Program-made: the position numbers and the translations under genes
The notes under the pieces: generated by a model
What the model was told of the DNA's origin: nothing
The model's input: the letters and a program-made list of their open reading frames with translations, nothing else
Databases searched by the model: none
Source: Colias croceus
Taxonomy: Eukaryota > Arthropoda > Insecta > Lepidoptera > Pieridae
Direction: 5' to 3'
Assembly (NCBI RefSeq): GCF_905220415.1
Contig: NC_059554.1
Span: 5,543,001 to 5,607,000 of the forward strand
DNA: 64,000 nt
In this document: one piece after another, positions 39,379 to 49,500 of the stretch
Numbering within the stretch: position 1 is the stretch's first letter
Layout of the letters: each line of letters begins with the position of its first letter

Positions 39379-39620
39379 TCATAAACAAAGGCATACTCGT
39401 TCACGAGTGCGTACCTCTGGGGATCCGCCTTGCGTTCCTAGGAGCATACAACTTAGATGCTGCCGTAGCGAACCCACCACGCAAATAACATTAGCATAGT
39501 TATCGAACGCGCTGGGATGAGACCTCCGTAAAGGTCCCGTCGGGACCGGGACGGCTCTTAAACCCGCTTTTCCGATAACGACTATCGATGATTCCACCCC
39601 GAATGTGAGCCCGGCCACAA
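39379..39620 (-). other. GC-rich relic with a 79-codon open frame
   Basis: This block is much GC-richer than both flanks (GGTCCCGTCGGGACCGGGAC, GAGCCCGGCC) with abrupt edges. A minus-strand frame stays open for 79 codons, but I recognise no domain. The composition and sharp borders suggest a relic of an inserted retroelement 3' region or pseudogene rather than a host exon. Function unknown. Confidence 0.4.
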
Positions 39621-40239
39621 TATTATTACGTAGTTTAGCCGTTGTGGGGAATTGCGAAATATAACACGCGTGCTGGTATTCAGTTATTTGCTCGCGGAAA
39701 TTCTGAGATGTTGTAAGGAAGTGGTTTGGGTGAAATTGTTATTCGAGTAAATGTACATCATAATTTCGCAATACTATATTCAAGCAGTGGTATTAATTGA
39801 TTTGGGGAGCAAATTAAATGTTCGAGCAATTAAAAGTTTAATGAGTTTAACTCATACACGTATTTTATTATATAATACCGAAAATTTGACGGGGTTAAAA
39901 ATAAACTTCAGTATTTATAATTGAATTACATAAAACCATAATTATAATTTACCTACGGATATTTTAAAACTACATTTCACCCTAGCAACTGGCTTCAATA
40001 TAGAACAATTTCTCAATGTTTGGAGTATTTTATTTACTTACTTTATCTTTTCGTCAATTGTGAAAGGATTATGGTATTGATTTCTTTGTTGTGTAAAAAC
40101 TTCTTAAAGGTTCAGTGCCCTGTATTTCCCTTGTTGTCTTTGTACATTAAAAACGTTGTAAGCATATGTATTGAATATCGTATAAATCGGTACACTAAAG
40201 AAAAAATTACATATACTTAACTCAAAGATTATATTTAGA

Positions 40240-40416
40240 ACTAACGGTCCGCCCCGGCTTCACCCGTGGTACATATTTACGTTTTCTCTACATAAGAACC
40301 ATCCTCGTACTTCAAGAAATGTAATAAAAAAAGAATTAACGAAATCAGTTCAGTTGTTCTCGAGTTATATTGCGCTTACCAACACATTTTGCGATTCATT
40401 TTTATATTATAGATGT
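40240..40416 (+). mobile_element. Short interspersed element, CTAGCGGTCCGCCCC family
   Basis: It opens with ACTAACGGTCCGCCCCGGCT (one change in the CTAGC head) and shares TAAGAACCATCCTCGTACTT, TTCTCGAGTTAT and CTTACCAACACATTTTGCGA with the copy at 37193-37366 in the same orientation. It ends TTTATATTATAGAT. Confidence 0.8.
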
Positions 40417-41440
40417 AACTGAATAATTTCTGTAGACACTAACAATGGTTTGAATTGCTCCCTTGTCATGTGTAAATCGAATTATAGCTTAGTTTATGTC
40501 GTATTTTATCAAAATAAGAGGGAATTTGTCAAGCTATTGGTATCTTCCTGTCAAACCAGGAAGGGCTTAGCGATAGAAGAATGGTTCGTTTTACTTAGAA
40601 ATCAAAACACGAATATTTCTCATCGTGAAGAATAAAGCATTCCCTTGGATGGGAAATTTTCGATTAATAATCTTTTCGTCGCATTAAAGGAAGGCGATGA
40701 AATAAAGGATTGAGCGGGCGTGAGATTCAATTTGTTACAGTCTTTAGGAAACGTTTTCAAATGAAACATTTTGTTTCGCGTGGAAGTTAAATTGTGTTTC
40801 TTACGAGATTCTTGTTGGTGTAGCTTGTTTTCTTGACAGAAGGAACTTGATATAAAGCCTGTAATATTCTATAGTACTTGCAGTGAATAAATAATTATAT
40901 TTAGATGATGTTTGTTTTGCTACCTATTTAGATTATTTTCATTTTTATAGAAAATCTATTGTGTAAAATAACAACAATAAAAATGTGTCTCACAATTACA
41001 CTGCATTATATAAATATGAATTCGAATTAATTGTTAAAAGATTACCTCTTTATAATAATTTTAAAGCTCTTCGTTACGTTAACACAAATTCACTTCAATA
41101 TTTATTTATTTCCCTTATTCAAACCAATGTCTTTAATAAATTTGTTATTGTCATATATTGAAATGAAACGCAAAATAAACCAACTCGCATCAGATGTGTT
41201 AACCCCCCAACGTTCGAACATTCGTTACGAAATGTTTTTGTTATTATAAACACAACATACATTTATAAAGAACTCAAAAGCTCGCACAGCAAAAGCTGAC
41301 AAGCCGACAATCGGCCTGACAATAGCCACATAAAACATTACAACATAACGCTCGGAGGCGCAGAAATTCGACTTGTTTGATTAAAATGCGAACACATTTG
41401 CGATTCAAATCTTCCTTTTTTACTGATCATAAAGTATTCA
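40417..41440. other. AT-rich stretch, no supported gene
   Basis: Frames of 61 and 72 codons (40450-40635, 41031-41249) lack recognisable features and are not called. Confidence 0.45.
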
Positions 41441-41690
41441 AATGGCCGAGTTAATATTTCCGACACGTCGGCGAGCGTGGTGGCATTTTTTCTCTTTATT
41501 TCAGCCACGGGACGGACGCAGCCCCGAGATTTATGCGATGTAAACCTTCATTTATCTGCAGCAATCGAAATTATTAAATGATTCGTACGCGCAATCAATT
41601 CATTTAAATTAATTGAAATTAAGGACATTATTTCTGTATTCGTAGACAGTGCTTTTGGGGCGGCGGCAAAAATAAGAGTTATGGTTGAGT
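41441..41690. promoter_or_regulatory. Candidate cis-regulatory block with homeodomain-type sites
   Basis: A GC-rich part (CCGACACGTCGGCGAGCG, CACGGGACGGACGCAGCCCC) is followed by a dense run of TAAT/ATTA words: ATTTATGCGATG, AAATTATTAAATGATT, CAATCAATTCATTTAAATTA and AATTGAAATTAAGG. Clustered ATTA and TTTATG words are what homeodomain proteins bind, and such blocks in gene deserts are often enhancers. This is inference from word content only; AT-rich DNA makes ATTA words common. Confidence 0.3.
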
Positions 41691-42908
41691 TGAGATTTGC
41701 ACTAGTAATTAAAAACTAGCCTTTATAAAATGGAAGTTAAAACAAAAAGTATTGGACATATTATTTGAAATCAATGTGCCTTTTAGAGAAATAGAATATA
41801 AAATAAGTCTTAAACATCGCAATAATCATAATAGAAATAATAATCTCTAAATTAAGTTTTATTGACAGTACCTCTATATACGGAACTGGAACGGAATGAC
41901 GTTATAATACCTATCCAAATTGCTCGTAAATACCTATATTCACATTCTTACACATGCATATAACACGACCTCATACCATGTACGATTCGACTGTACTCAA
42001 ACTTGTTACAAATACATCATTCCTCCGTAACACGATATTGGAATTAAATTTATATCCTGGAGCATAGCAACGCGGAGGATCGGAGTATATGCTGTATCGA
42101 GAGTAACAAATGCAATACCTCTCAAGTACGCACTCCAGGGTTATTGCCACCCTCCTATCGGATAAATATGGCCCGTAGGAAATGATGAGAGTGGCTATCC
42201 AAGGGAACCTGGGGTTTAACTCTGATGTATTGAAAACTGACGAGCCGTACAGAGTATTAACTTTGCCGTGTCAATTTCGTTTATTTGTACGACGGTGACA
42301 CCCTTAAAATTTATTTTGCGTCGTAAATTTTGACTGACCTTTAGCGAGGTTTAACTTTTCATTGATTTTTTTCGAACCGTTTTTTATAGTCTCAATCCAA
42401 CAATGAAAACATGTACCTAAGTATAAAAATTTTATGAGTCTGCTTTTTTTTTCTTTATAGATTTTGTGTTTTTTTAAATGTCATGTAATAATAAAAAAAC
42501 AAGTGCCAAAAGTGCCCAAAACTTATCCTGTATTTCTTTTCTACGTTTCCTCTTATAAATTATTATTATTACCTCAACTATGGAATTTTTATTTAGTAGA
42601 GCAGCTTTATATGACTAAAAACATTTATAATTTAAGACAGTCACTATCAACCAAACTAAAAAGTATTAATTGTTTAGTACATAAGACGAAGTATGCTTGT
42701 AATTTAGCCTTAACTAATAGACGCATACAGCCCGCTGCTCCCAAACTCGATATATAGAGATAGCTTATAGTGTCAAATTAGCGGAGCCTTGCAGTAATTA
42801 AACGCTCCTATCTTCTAACAAGTAATGAAACTACGCTTCCTTAGTTCAAATTAAACTAAGCTATTGGAACAATCCGCTCGATGTCACTGCCAATTGGCTG
42901 TGTAATTA
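41691..42908. other. AT-rich 3' flank of the LINE, no supported gene
   Basis: A 97-codon plus-strand frame (42464-42757) lacks any recognisable feature. Nothing suggests that the retrotransposon interrupted a gene here. Confidence 0.45.
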
Positions 42909-42987
42909 AAAATTTTTTTTTTTTTTTTATACATAGATAGGCGGACGCTTGACCCCAGTCCCACCTGATGGAAAGTGGTGACGAGAT

Positions 42988-45921
42988 CTAAGGTGGTAAG
43001 TCACGCCCGCCTAGAAAGTGCCTGTTAATTCGTCTCTTGAAAATTCCCATGTTATACTTCTCTGGAAAGACGGACGCCGGCAGAGAATTCCACTCTTTGG
43101 CAGCTCGCATTAAGAAGGAGGACGCAAAGCGTGCTGTGCGTGCAGTCGGCATTTCTACCAGATAAGGGTGGTATCCCGCCGTGCGCCTGGACGTTCTTTG
43201 GAAAAAAGGGGAAGCCGGGATAAGGCCATGTAATTCAGTTGCACATTCCCCGAAATGAAGTCGATAAAAAACTGAGAGACTGGCGATTTTGCGGCGATGA
43301 CCAAGACTCAGAAGCCGGTTTTCGAATAGCCGGTCGTTTCCAATAATTCGCTTGGCGCGACGTTCCATAGCTTCCAGAACATCGAGGTGACATTTGGCGG
43401 TACCTGCCCAGAGGTGGCAGCAGTATTCCACACAAGATCGAACTTGAGCTTGATAAAGAGTTAAAAGCTGTTCAGATGTGAAATACTGCCGCACCTTAGC
43501 TAGTATGCCAAGTTTTTTGGCTGCGAGTTGAGCTTTGGACGTAATAAACTGGCCAAAGTTGAGGGTTGGCGATAGTGAAACTCCAAGCATTTCTAAGTTA
43601 TCGGCTAGTTCTATCGACACACCGCGGAAAGAGGGAGTTAAGGTGAGGGGACTCCTTTTGGCAGAAAAAAGACACGCCTGTGTTTTGGCAGCATTAAACT
43701 TCACTAAGTTGGCATCTCCCCATTGAGATACTTTTTGTAGAGTCTGGTTTATTCGCTGCACCATGGCCTCTCTCTCGTTCTGGATGGTAACATTTGTTGC
43801 ACGAGCATTTGACAAGTATCTCTCCACAACCGTACAATCGTCTGCATACCCAAAGATGTTTGATTGGAGAAGGTCATTTATATGTATCAGAAAGAGGGTT
43901 GCGGAGAGAACAGACCCCTGAGGTACGCCGGCATTGATTGCCAATTGATTAGACGAGCAGCCGTCGATGACTACCCGAATAGATCGTTCCCTCAAGAAGT
44001 CGGCTATCCAAGCTGTGAGGACTGGAGGTAAGCCGTAGGAAGGGAGCTTGCTTAGAAGGGATTCGTGCCAAACCTTGTCGAAGGCTTTCGAGATATCCAA
44101 TGATACAGCTAATGCTTCACCATGGTTCTCAATGGCTTCTCCCCATAGGTGCGTGGCGTGTACTAGAAGGCCGCCAGTTGATCTTTTAGGGCGAAAACCG
44201 TATTGCCGATCGTTCAGTAGATCGTTGGCCTCTAGGTACGCGAGAAGTCGATAGTTCAATGCACGTTCCATAATCTTACATAGTAAAGACGTGATTGAAA
44301 TCGGACGGTAATTGCACGGATCAGCACGACATCCCTTCTTAGGCACTGGCTGTACGTTGGCAAGCTTCCAAGCCTTAGGCACAATTCCAGACGAAAGGGA
44401 AAGGCGAAATAGGCGCGTCAGAATAGGAGACAACTCGGGTGCACAGGTCTTCAAAACCACTGCAGGAATCCCGTCGGGCCCACTGGCTTTATTCACATCA
44501 AGATTTTGCATAATTTTTAATACTTCTTTGTTGGTAATACGAATTTTTGACATGTATGAGCCACGGTGGGGAATTATCGGTGGACTTAAATTGGTATCGT
44601 CGAGATGTGAATTATTAGCAAACAGTGAGGCCAGAACATCGGCCTTCTCTTTTGCTGTGTGAGCCAGGTTACCGTCGGGTTTCAAGAGTGGTGGAAGTGA
44701 AGACTGAGAGAAGTTAGACTCAATAGCTTTTGCTAGAGACCAAAAAGCTTTGCTACCGGGTGGATATTTTGCAAGCTTTTCACCTGTCCGTCGGATATGA
44801 TCATATCGAGCTTTTTTCAAAACTTTTTTACATGACTTGGCCGCTCTATTGAAGGATCTCTTTTTTGCACCAACATCGGGTAATTTGCGAGTGCGAGCAT
44901 CGACCCATGCTTTGAAGGCGTTCTGTTTAACATGATCAGCTTGCCTACATTCCTTGTTAAACCATGGTCTAGCTTTGTCAACCGCGAGAACGTCAGAGAA
45001 TGGAATGTAATATTCCATTCCCTGACGGATAACGTCGGTAACATCATCTGCAACTTTCGATGGGTCGGTGGAAGAGAAACATACTTGCCGCCAGGGATAT
45101 GATGCAAAAAAGTGACGCATCTCGTCCCAATCGGCTGACTTGTATCTCCATATTCTTTTTCTTCCTCTTATAGTGATGTCTGGAGGAGAATATGTCGACA
45201 CTGACTTAACCAGACAGTGGTCGGATGATCCCAGTGGAGCGGAAACCGTAACCACATATCGGTCTGGTTCAGTTGTCATAAAAAGGTCAAGACAATTAGC
45301 TGTGTGGTCTTCAATATCCGGGACCCGAGTAGCTTCATTCACCAGCTGGTAAAGGTTGAAAGATGTGGCGAAGTTAAACGTCTCTTTTCCAGCATGGTCA
45401 GTCTTCTGGAATGGGTATAACCAGTCTGCATGACACGCATTAAAATCTCCCAAGAAGACAAGTTGGGCTGTAGGATATAGTTCCTGTGTGCGGTCTGCTG
45501 CTTCACTGAGGTAATTGAATAGACGAGTTGTCTCAGAATTTCCGCTATGCGATCGGTAAGCACATGCATACATAATTTTTTCACAGCCTGTATCGACGAG
45601 GGCCCATAGGACAGAGAAACTGGGTTCTTCAAGGTGACGGAGACGCAATAGGCAAATGTCATCGCGGACATAAACACATGTGCCTGCCTTGGGGTGAAAG
45701 TTGTATTCAAGAGCATAACCGGGGTACATGAGGTATGTCGCGTCAGCAGGACACTTGATCTGAGTCTCCGTGAGAAATAGTAAGTGAGGCTTTTCTGTCT
45801 CGAGATGGTGGTGGACAGCGGTGAGATTGGAGTGCAGACCTCGAATATTTGAGAGGTGCACTGTTAGAGAGAGGATGTGCAGCCGCTGAGGAAACTTACT
45901 ACTTTTATGGACCTTTTTCAT
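42988..45921 (-). CDS. Retrotransposon endonuclease-reverse transcriptase (ORF2 protein)
   Basis: The 977-residue protein nicks target DNA and reverse-transcribes the element RNA at the nick. Numbering from the chosen start, the apurinic-type endonuclease covers about 17-240, with SNIRGLHSN (24-32), the LTET glutamate (52), GDFN (158-161) and SSDH (232-235). The reverse transcriptase covers about 440-720, with NKASGPDG (477-484), NYRPIS (537-542), QYGFRP, LDISKAFD (608-615), GVPQGS (665-670) and the catalytic YADD (692-695). A C-terminal region ends with WNSLP (944-948) and FKRRINRHFLGG. There is no RNase H domain, as is usual for Jockey and CR1 clades. The frame stays open up to a TAG at 45997-45999; the codon at 45984 is GTG, so I start at the first ATG (45921), which keeps the whole endonuclease. 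No stop or frameshift is seen, so it may still be active. Jockey versus a CR1-related clade is undecided. Confidence 0.93.
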   Translation of the reverse strand: MKKVHKSSKFPQRLHILSLTVHLSNIRGLHSNLTAVHHHLETEKPHLLFLTETQIKCPADATYLMYPGYALEYNFHPKAGTCVYVRDDICLLRLRHLEEPSFSVLWALVDTGCEKIMYACAYRSHSGNSETTRLFNYLSEAADRTQELYPTAQLVFLGDFNACHADWLYPFQKTDHAGKETFNFATSFNLYQLVNEATRVPDIEDHTANCLDLFMTTEPDRYVVTVSAPLGSSDHCLVKSVSTYSPPDITIRGRKRIWRYKSADWDEMRHFFASYPWRQVCFSSTDPSKVADDVTDVIRQGMEYYIPFSDVLAVDKARPWFNKECRQADHVKQNAFKAWVDARTRKLPDVGAKKRSFNRAAKSCKKVLKKARYDHIRRTGEKLAKYPPGSKAFWSLAKAIESNFSQSSLPPLLKPDGNLAHTAKEKADVLASLFANNSHLDDTNLSPPIIPHRGSYMSKIRITNKEVLKIMQNLDVNKASGPDGIPAVVLKTCAPELSPILTRLFRLSLSSGIVPKAWKLANVQPVPKKGCRADPCNYRPISITSLLCKIMERALNYRLLAYLEANDLLNDRQYGFRPKRSTGGLLVHATHLWGEAIENHGEALAVSLDISKAFDKVWHESLLSKLPSYGLPPVLTAWIADFLRERSIRVVIDGCSSNQLAINAGVPQGSVLSATLFLIHINDLLQSNIFGYADDCTVVERYLSNARATNVTIQNEREAMVQRINQTLQKVSQWGDANLVKFNAAKTQACLFSAKRSPLTLTPSFRGVSIELADNLEMLGVSLSPTLNFGQFITSKAQLAAKKLGILAKVRQYFTSEQLLTLYQAQVRSCVEYCCHLWAGTAKCHLDVLEAMERRAKRIIGNDRLFENRLLSLGHRRKIASLSVFYRLHFGECATELHGLIPASPFFQRTSRRTAGYHPYLVEMPTARTARFASSFLMRAAKEWNSLPASVFPEKYNMGIFKRRINRHFLGGRDLPP

Positions 45922-45984
45922 GTTTTTATTTGGAATGGACGAAGAATAGGCGGGGAGACAAATAGTAATTGGATTAGGCTTCAC

Positions 45985-46530
45985 GAATAGTGCCTCCTAA
46001 GTAAGCAAAGATTTGTACACTTATGGGAGTCTAGATTGGAGACTGCGGGGACGCCCGAAACCCCCTGAATATCGCCAACGGGTCCTCTCGTCCGGTCGCC
46101 AACCGGCACGTTGGAGCCAACTCAGGATTATACACAGGCGGCGGGGCAGCCTTTCACGGGTGGCTAACCCGCTAATTGGGCCCCCTACAACCTGCGGTCG
46201 GCCAGCGGTTAACCGTTTCTTCGGATCCCGCTACCCTCCACATCTAGACACCCGGCGACGAAATACTATGCCACTGGATTCGACTCATAGACGTAAAGCA
46301 AATTATCCTATACATTTATCATCCCAATTGGTTTCACCAGACCTCACACCGGAACACGACAACGCTGCGAACATCATCGCTTGGCGGCATGGCGTCGTCA
46401 GGTGGGTGGTAACTAGCCACGACATAAAGTCTCCCACCAGAATAAGAATGCTCGTTTTGCACAACCCGGGGGGCACGTGTAGGGAATCAAGTGTTAACAC
46501 CTACGGACGCGAGCATTAGCGCCCCCCAAA
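45985..46530 (-). promoter_or_regulatory. GC-rich 5' region of the LINE
   Basis: This is the segment upstream of the ORF2 frame in element orientation. It is GC-rich (GGTTTCGGGCGTCCCCGC, GCTGCCCCGCCGCCTG) and has no long minus-strand frame; the longest is 65 codons. It therefore does not encode an ORF1 protein. In this class of element the 5' untranslated region carries an internal promoter, which is the likely role here (family knowledge, not seen directly). A 168-codon open frame on the plus strand begins at a TTG codon and is a GC-content artefact. Confidence 0.55.
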
Positions 46531-49500
46531 ATACAAACAATATATAATAAACATTTATTAAAAATGGATTTTATAGAAAGGTTGGTGATAAATACGTTAT
46601 ATTTAATGGCATTAAATGTTTACCGGCTCGTATAACAATGTTTAAACTCAAAAAGCCTTGAAAACGTACCCAAAACGAAACCCAATATTCAAAGACATCA
46701 AAGTGAACGGCGTTCATTAAAATCGATACCAATTAAATTAGCTGTCACATTTCTAGTGAGGGCCAAATAACTAACTAGGTTATCGGACCAAATCCAAAGC
46801 TAATTTGTCAAAATCTCGTGGCAGTTAACGATACCCGTCGGGGTACAAATAACAAGATCGCTGTAAAATTCAACAGAGTGTAACGGTTCCGGAAGTCCTC
46901 ATCGTCGGCCTGACTCAAAGACACTTTGATAACATTTGCCTTGGCCGACCCACAAACGCAATTTAAATAAATCAAATTTGACGCTATGTCTACAGTTAAA
47001 ATGCCCATTGGAGCAAATATTTTGCATAATGACTAGGAGCTTCTCCGCCTTCAAATTTCTATTAGGTTGCTACGGCAACTGTTTCACTTCGCATCTCGGT
47101 TGAGGCAAATATTATAAATCATTTTCGAATTATACTAATGGAATGGTAGCATTTATACAATATGGAAACAATGTAAAGAAGAAAGAAAGATATAAATGGT
47201 TATTAAAAAGAAAAAAAATATATTATTACATTATTATACATTCAAATTTTATTGTCAAATTATAACTGTTAACAAAAAAAAATAACAGACAGGAAAAAAA
47301 CATTTTTACCGCTTGTTTATATCTCGCCCATGTAATTTTATTTTCATTGTTATATTGTCCCCCTCAGTATATCTACAATTCCACGCAGTAAAAATAACGC
47401 GTCATCATGAACGATGATATGTATTTTCATTTTTTATTTTCAATAACGCGTCAACTTGTCAAAGATTTGTTGTAGCGAGTGTGTCGTTTGTAGCTTTTCA
47501 TTGCCTCGAGGGCGAAGGGTGTAAGGGGACGAAAAGCTTGGGGTTATTTTCTAAATAGAACTTTAGGCATTATGGAAAAATGTATTTAAAAATCAATAAT
47601 CAAAATATTTGATGGTTTTGGATGTGGTGATTGAAATTTAAATGTGATTTGAAATATGTTGTCTAAACGAATATTATAATGAATAACGAATTATCTCAAA
47701 AACTTGAATGATTAAAAATACATATAATACCATTCGAATGGTACATCTTTTCTGAGCCTGTAATTTACTAAGCGGCTGGTAAGCAATAAAATATATTATA
47801 GCCCACTAAGAAGGTGTAATACTTCACACATAAATTTGACCAATCTTAATTTACCTTTCCTCTGGCTCAGATCCAGAATTCCGATAATGTACGGCACTCC
47901 TTATCACATAGTTATAAGTAGGTATGTATGTTAGTGAAGACACCAAAAAGATACACCTTATGGAATTGATATAAAAACATTTAATAACAGGCTTTTAGAT
48001 AAGAAACCTATATGAACAACTGCTGTATATAATTTAATTGTGAATGTTTTAAAAATGTTTTAATTGTATAATACAGTCAACATCAATCGTAAAATAAACG
48101 TAAAACAATCCGTGAATAGTATTTTCTTGTATTTGATTTTATGCGAGTTTATTAACCGTGTTTTGCGTGAATAATTGATTATAATAAAAAAAGTCTTATA
48201 CTATCTAAAAACAAGACTGCATCACGTAAAATATTATTTTGTCAAACGTGTTTGCGCGATCCAGCAAAGTTAAAAGTGCACCTGCGAGTAGGGTAACCAT
48301 GTATAAGCTTTTTGTTCGAAACTCAATACAAAACTACCCATAGAGCTATGAAGCAGTAGACGAAAAATGCTTTGTTTCATTGGCTTTATGAAAGTGAATC
48401 TATAGGAATGATATTTCGGTATCCTATGACAGTTGAAGTTTTGCTGACAAGCGTATTTATATTTCTAGTGCACGATTTTTATCACCAAATAACATACAAT
48501 ATTAATACCATGTTGTACCAAAAAACAATAGAGTGACGAAGGACTGACAATAATTAGTGTAACTTATATTTTACATAATGTATGATACATGATATCTGCA
48601 GTATACGTCTATATTATATAATATATAAATCTATCGACGTTTCCCCGAAACGAACTCAATCACAACAAGAAAAAAATTCACAAATTTTTGCAGTCACAAA
48701 ATCGGTGATTTTTATTTTTTAGTACCATGTTTTTTGATTAAAAAAGCAATAGAAGGAAATCATCGACAAAGAAAAATTGGTCAACGTGTATTTTTTTATT
48801 CCTAATATTTTCTCTTTGATGGTTGTAATTGCAAAGCGGTATTTCCTGCAGCGCTAGCCACAGTCACGTTTGTAAAACCAATAAAACTGGTTGTAAAACT
48901 GTATATTGTTACTCAGTAATAAAAATATAAAATACCGTGATTTATTCCTGAAAATATAAGTGGTTTTGCACGTGTATGATTGATTGGGCAGAATTTAACT
49001 TTGTAATTTATTTCGTGTTATATAGCTTAGTTTAACTTTTACTGTAGCTTTCTACAAATAATTTTAAAACATTGATAAAATTATAGTTGAGTCTAAAATA
49101 GGAAGATAAATATTCATTCACCTCTGATCTTGATAGATCTCTTGACATATATGAAGGCTAATATACAAAATTACAAAGAAATAAACGAAGAAGCCCTACA
49201 GTTTACCTATTTTTATAATTTTACTATAAACAAATTCTCTGAATATAACATCGTGAAATCTCTAAAAATAAAACATCACACTGAAGCGCCCCAAATAATA
49301 GCTTCAATCGAAAGCAAAACCGTCATTTGCGAAATAGCTTCAAAGCGGAGTCATAAAATCGATCGTACAGGTGTTAAAAGTATTGACAACGCCAACCAAC
49401 TTTACGGCGCGTAGGAAATACGGTAGCGAGAAAAAACACAAGTCTCTGATTGAATTGTACAGCTGTTGGTCGTCCTTGACGAAATTATTTCTATTGGAGC

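Larger units (their letters stand above)
42909..46530 (-). mobile_element. Non-LTR retrotransposon, Jockey/CR1-like, near full length
   Basis: This is a minus-strand element of about 3.6 kb with three parts: a GC-rich 5' region (about 45985-46530), one long endonuclease plus reverse transcriptase frame, and a short 3' end (GGTGGGACTGGGGTCAAGCG, then GCCTATCTATGTAT) closing with a poly(A) tail seen as a T-run at 42913-42928. The composition differs sharply from the AT-rich flanks. There are no long terminal repeats, no RNase H domain and no ORF1. The 5' edge, where GC-rich sequence stops at GGGGGGCGC (about 46511-46520), is approximate, and I see no convincing target duplication beyond short AT matches. 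The uninterrupted frame suggests a young insertion. Confidence 0.9.

Noticed and set aside
45140..45352. Plus-strand frames inside the LINE, such as this 70-codon one
   Set aside because: They are antisense shadows of the endonuclease-reverse transcriptase frame.
46013..46519. 168-codon plus-strand open frame
   Set aside because: It begins at a TTG codon and lies antisense in the GC-rich 5' region of the LINE, where stops are rare. No domain is seen.
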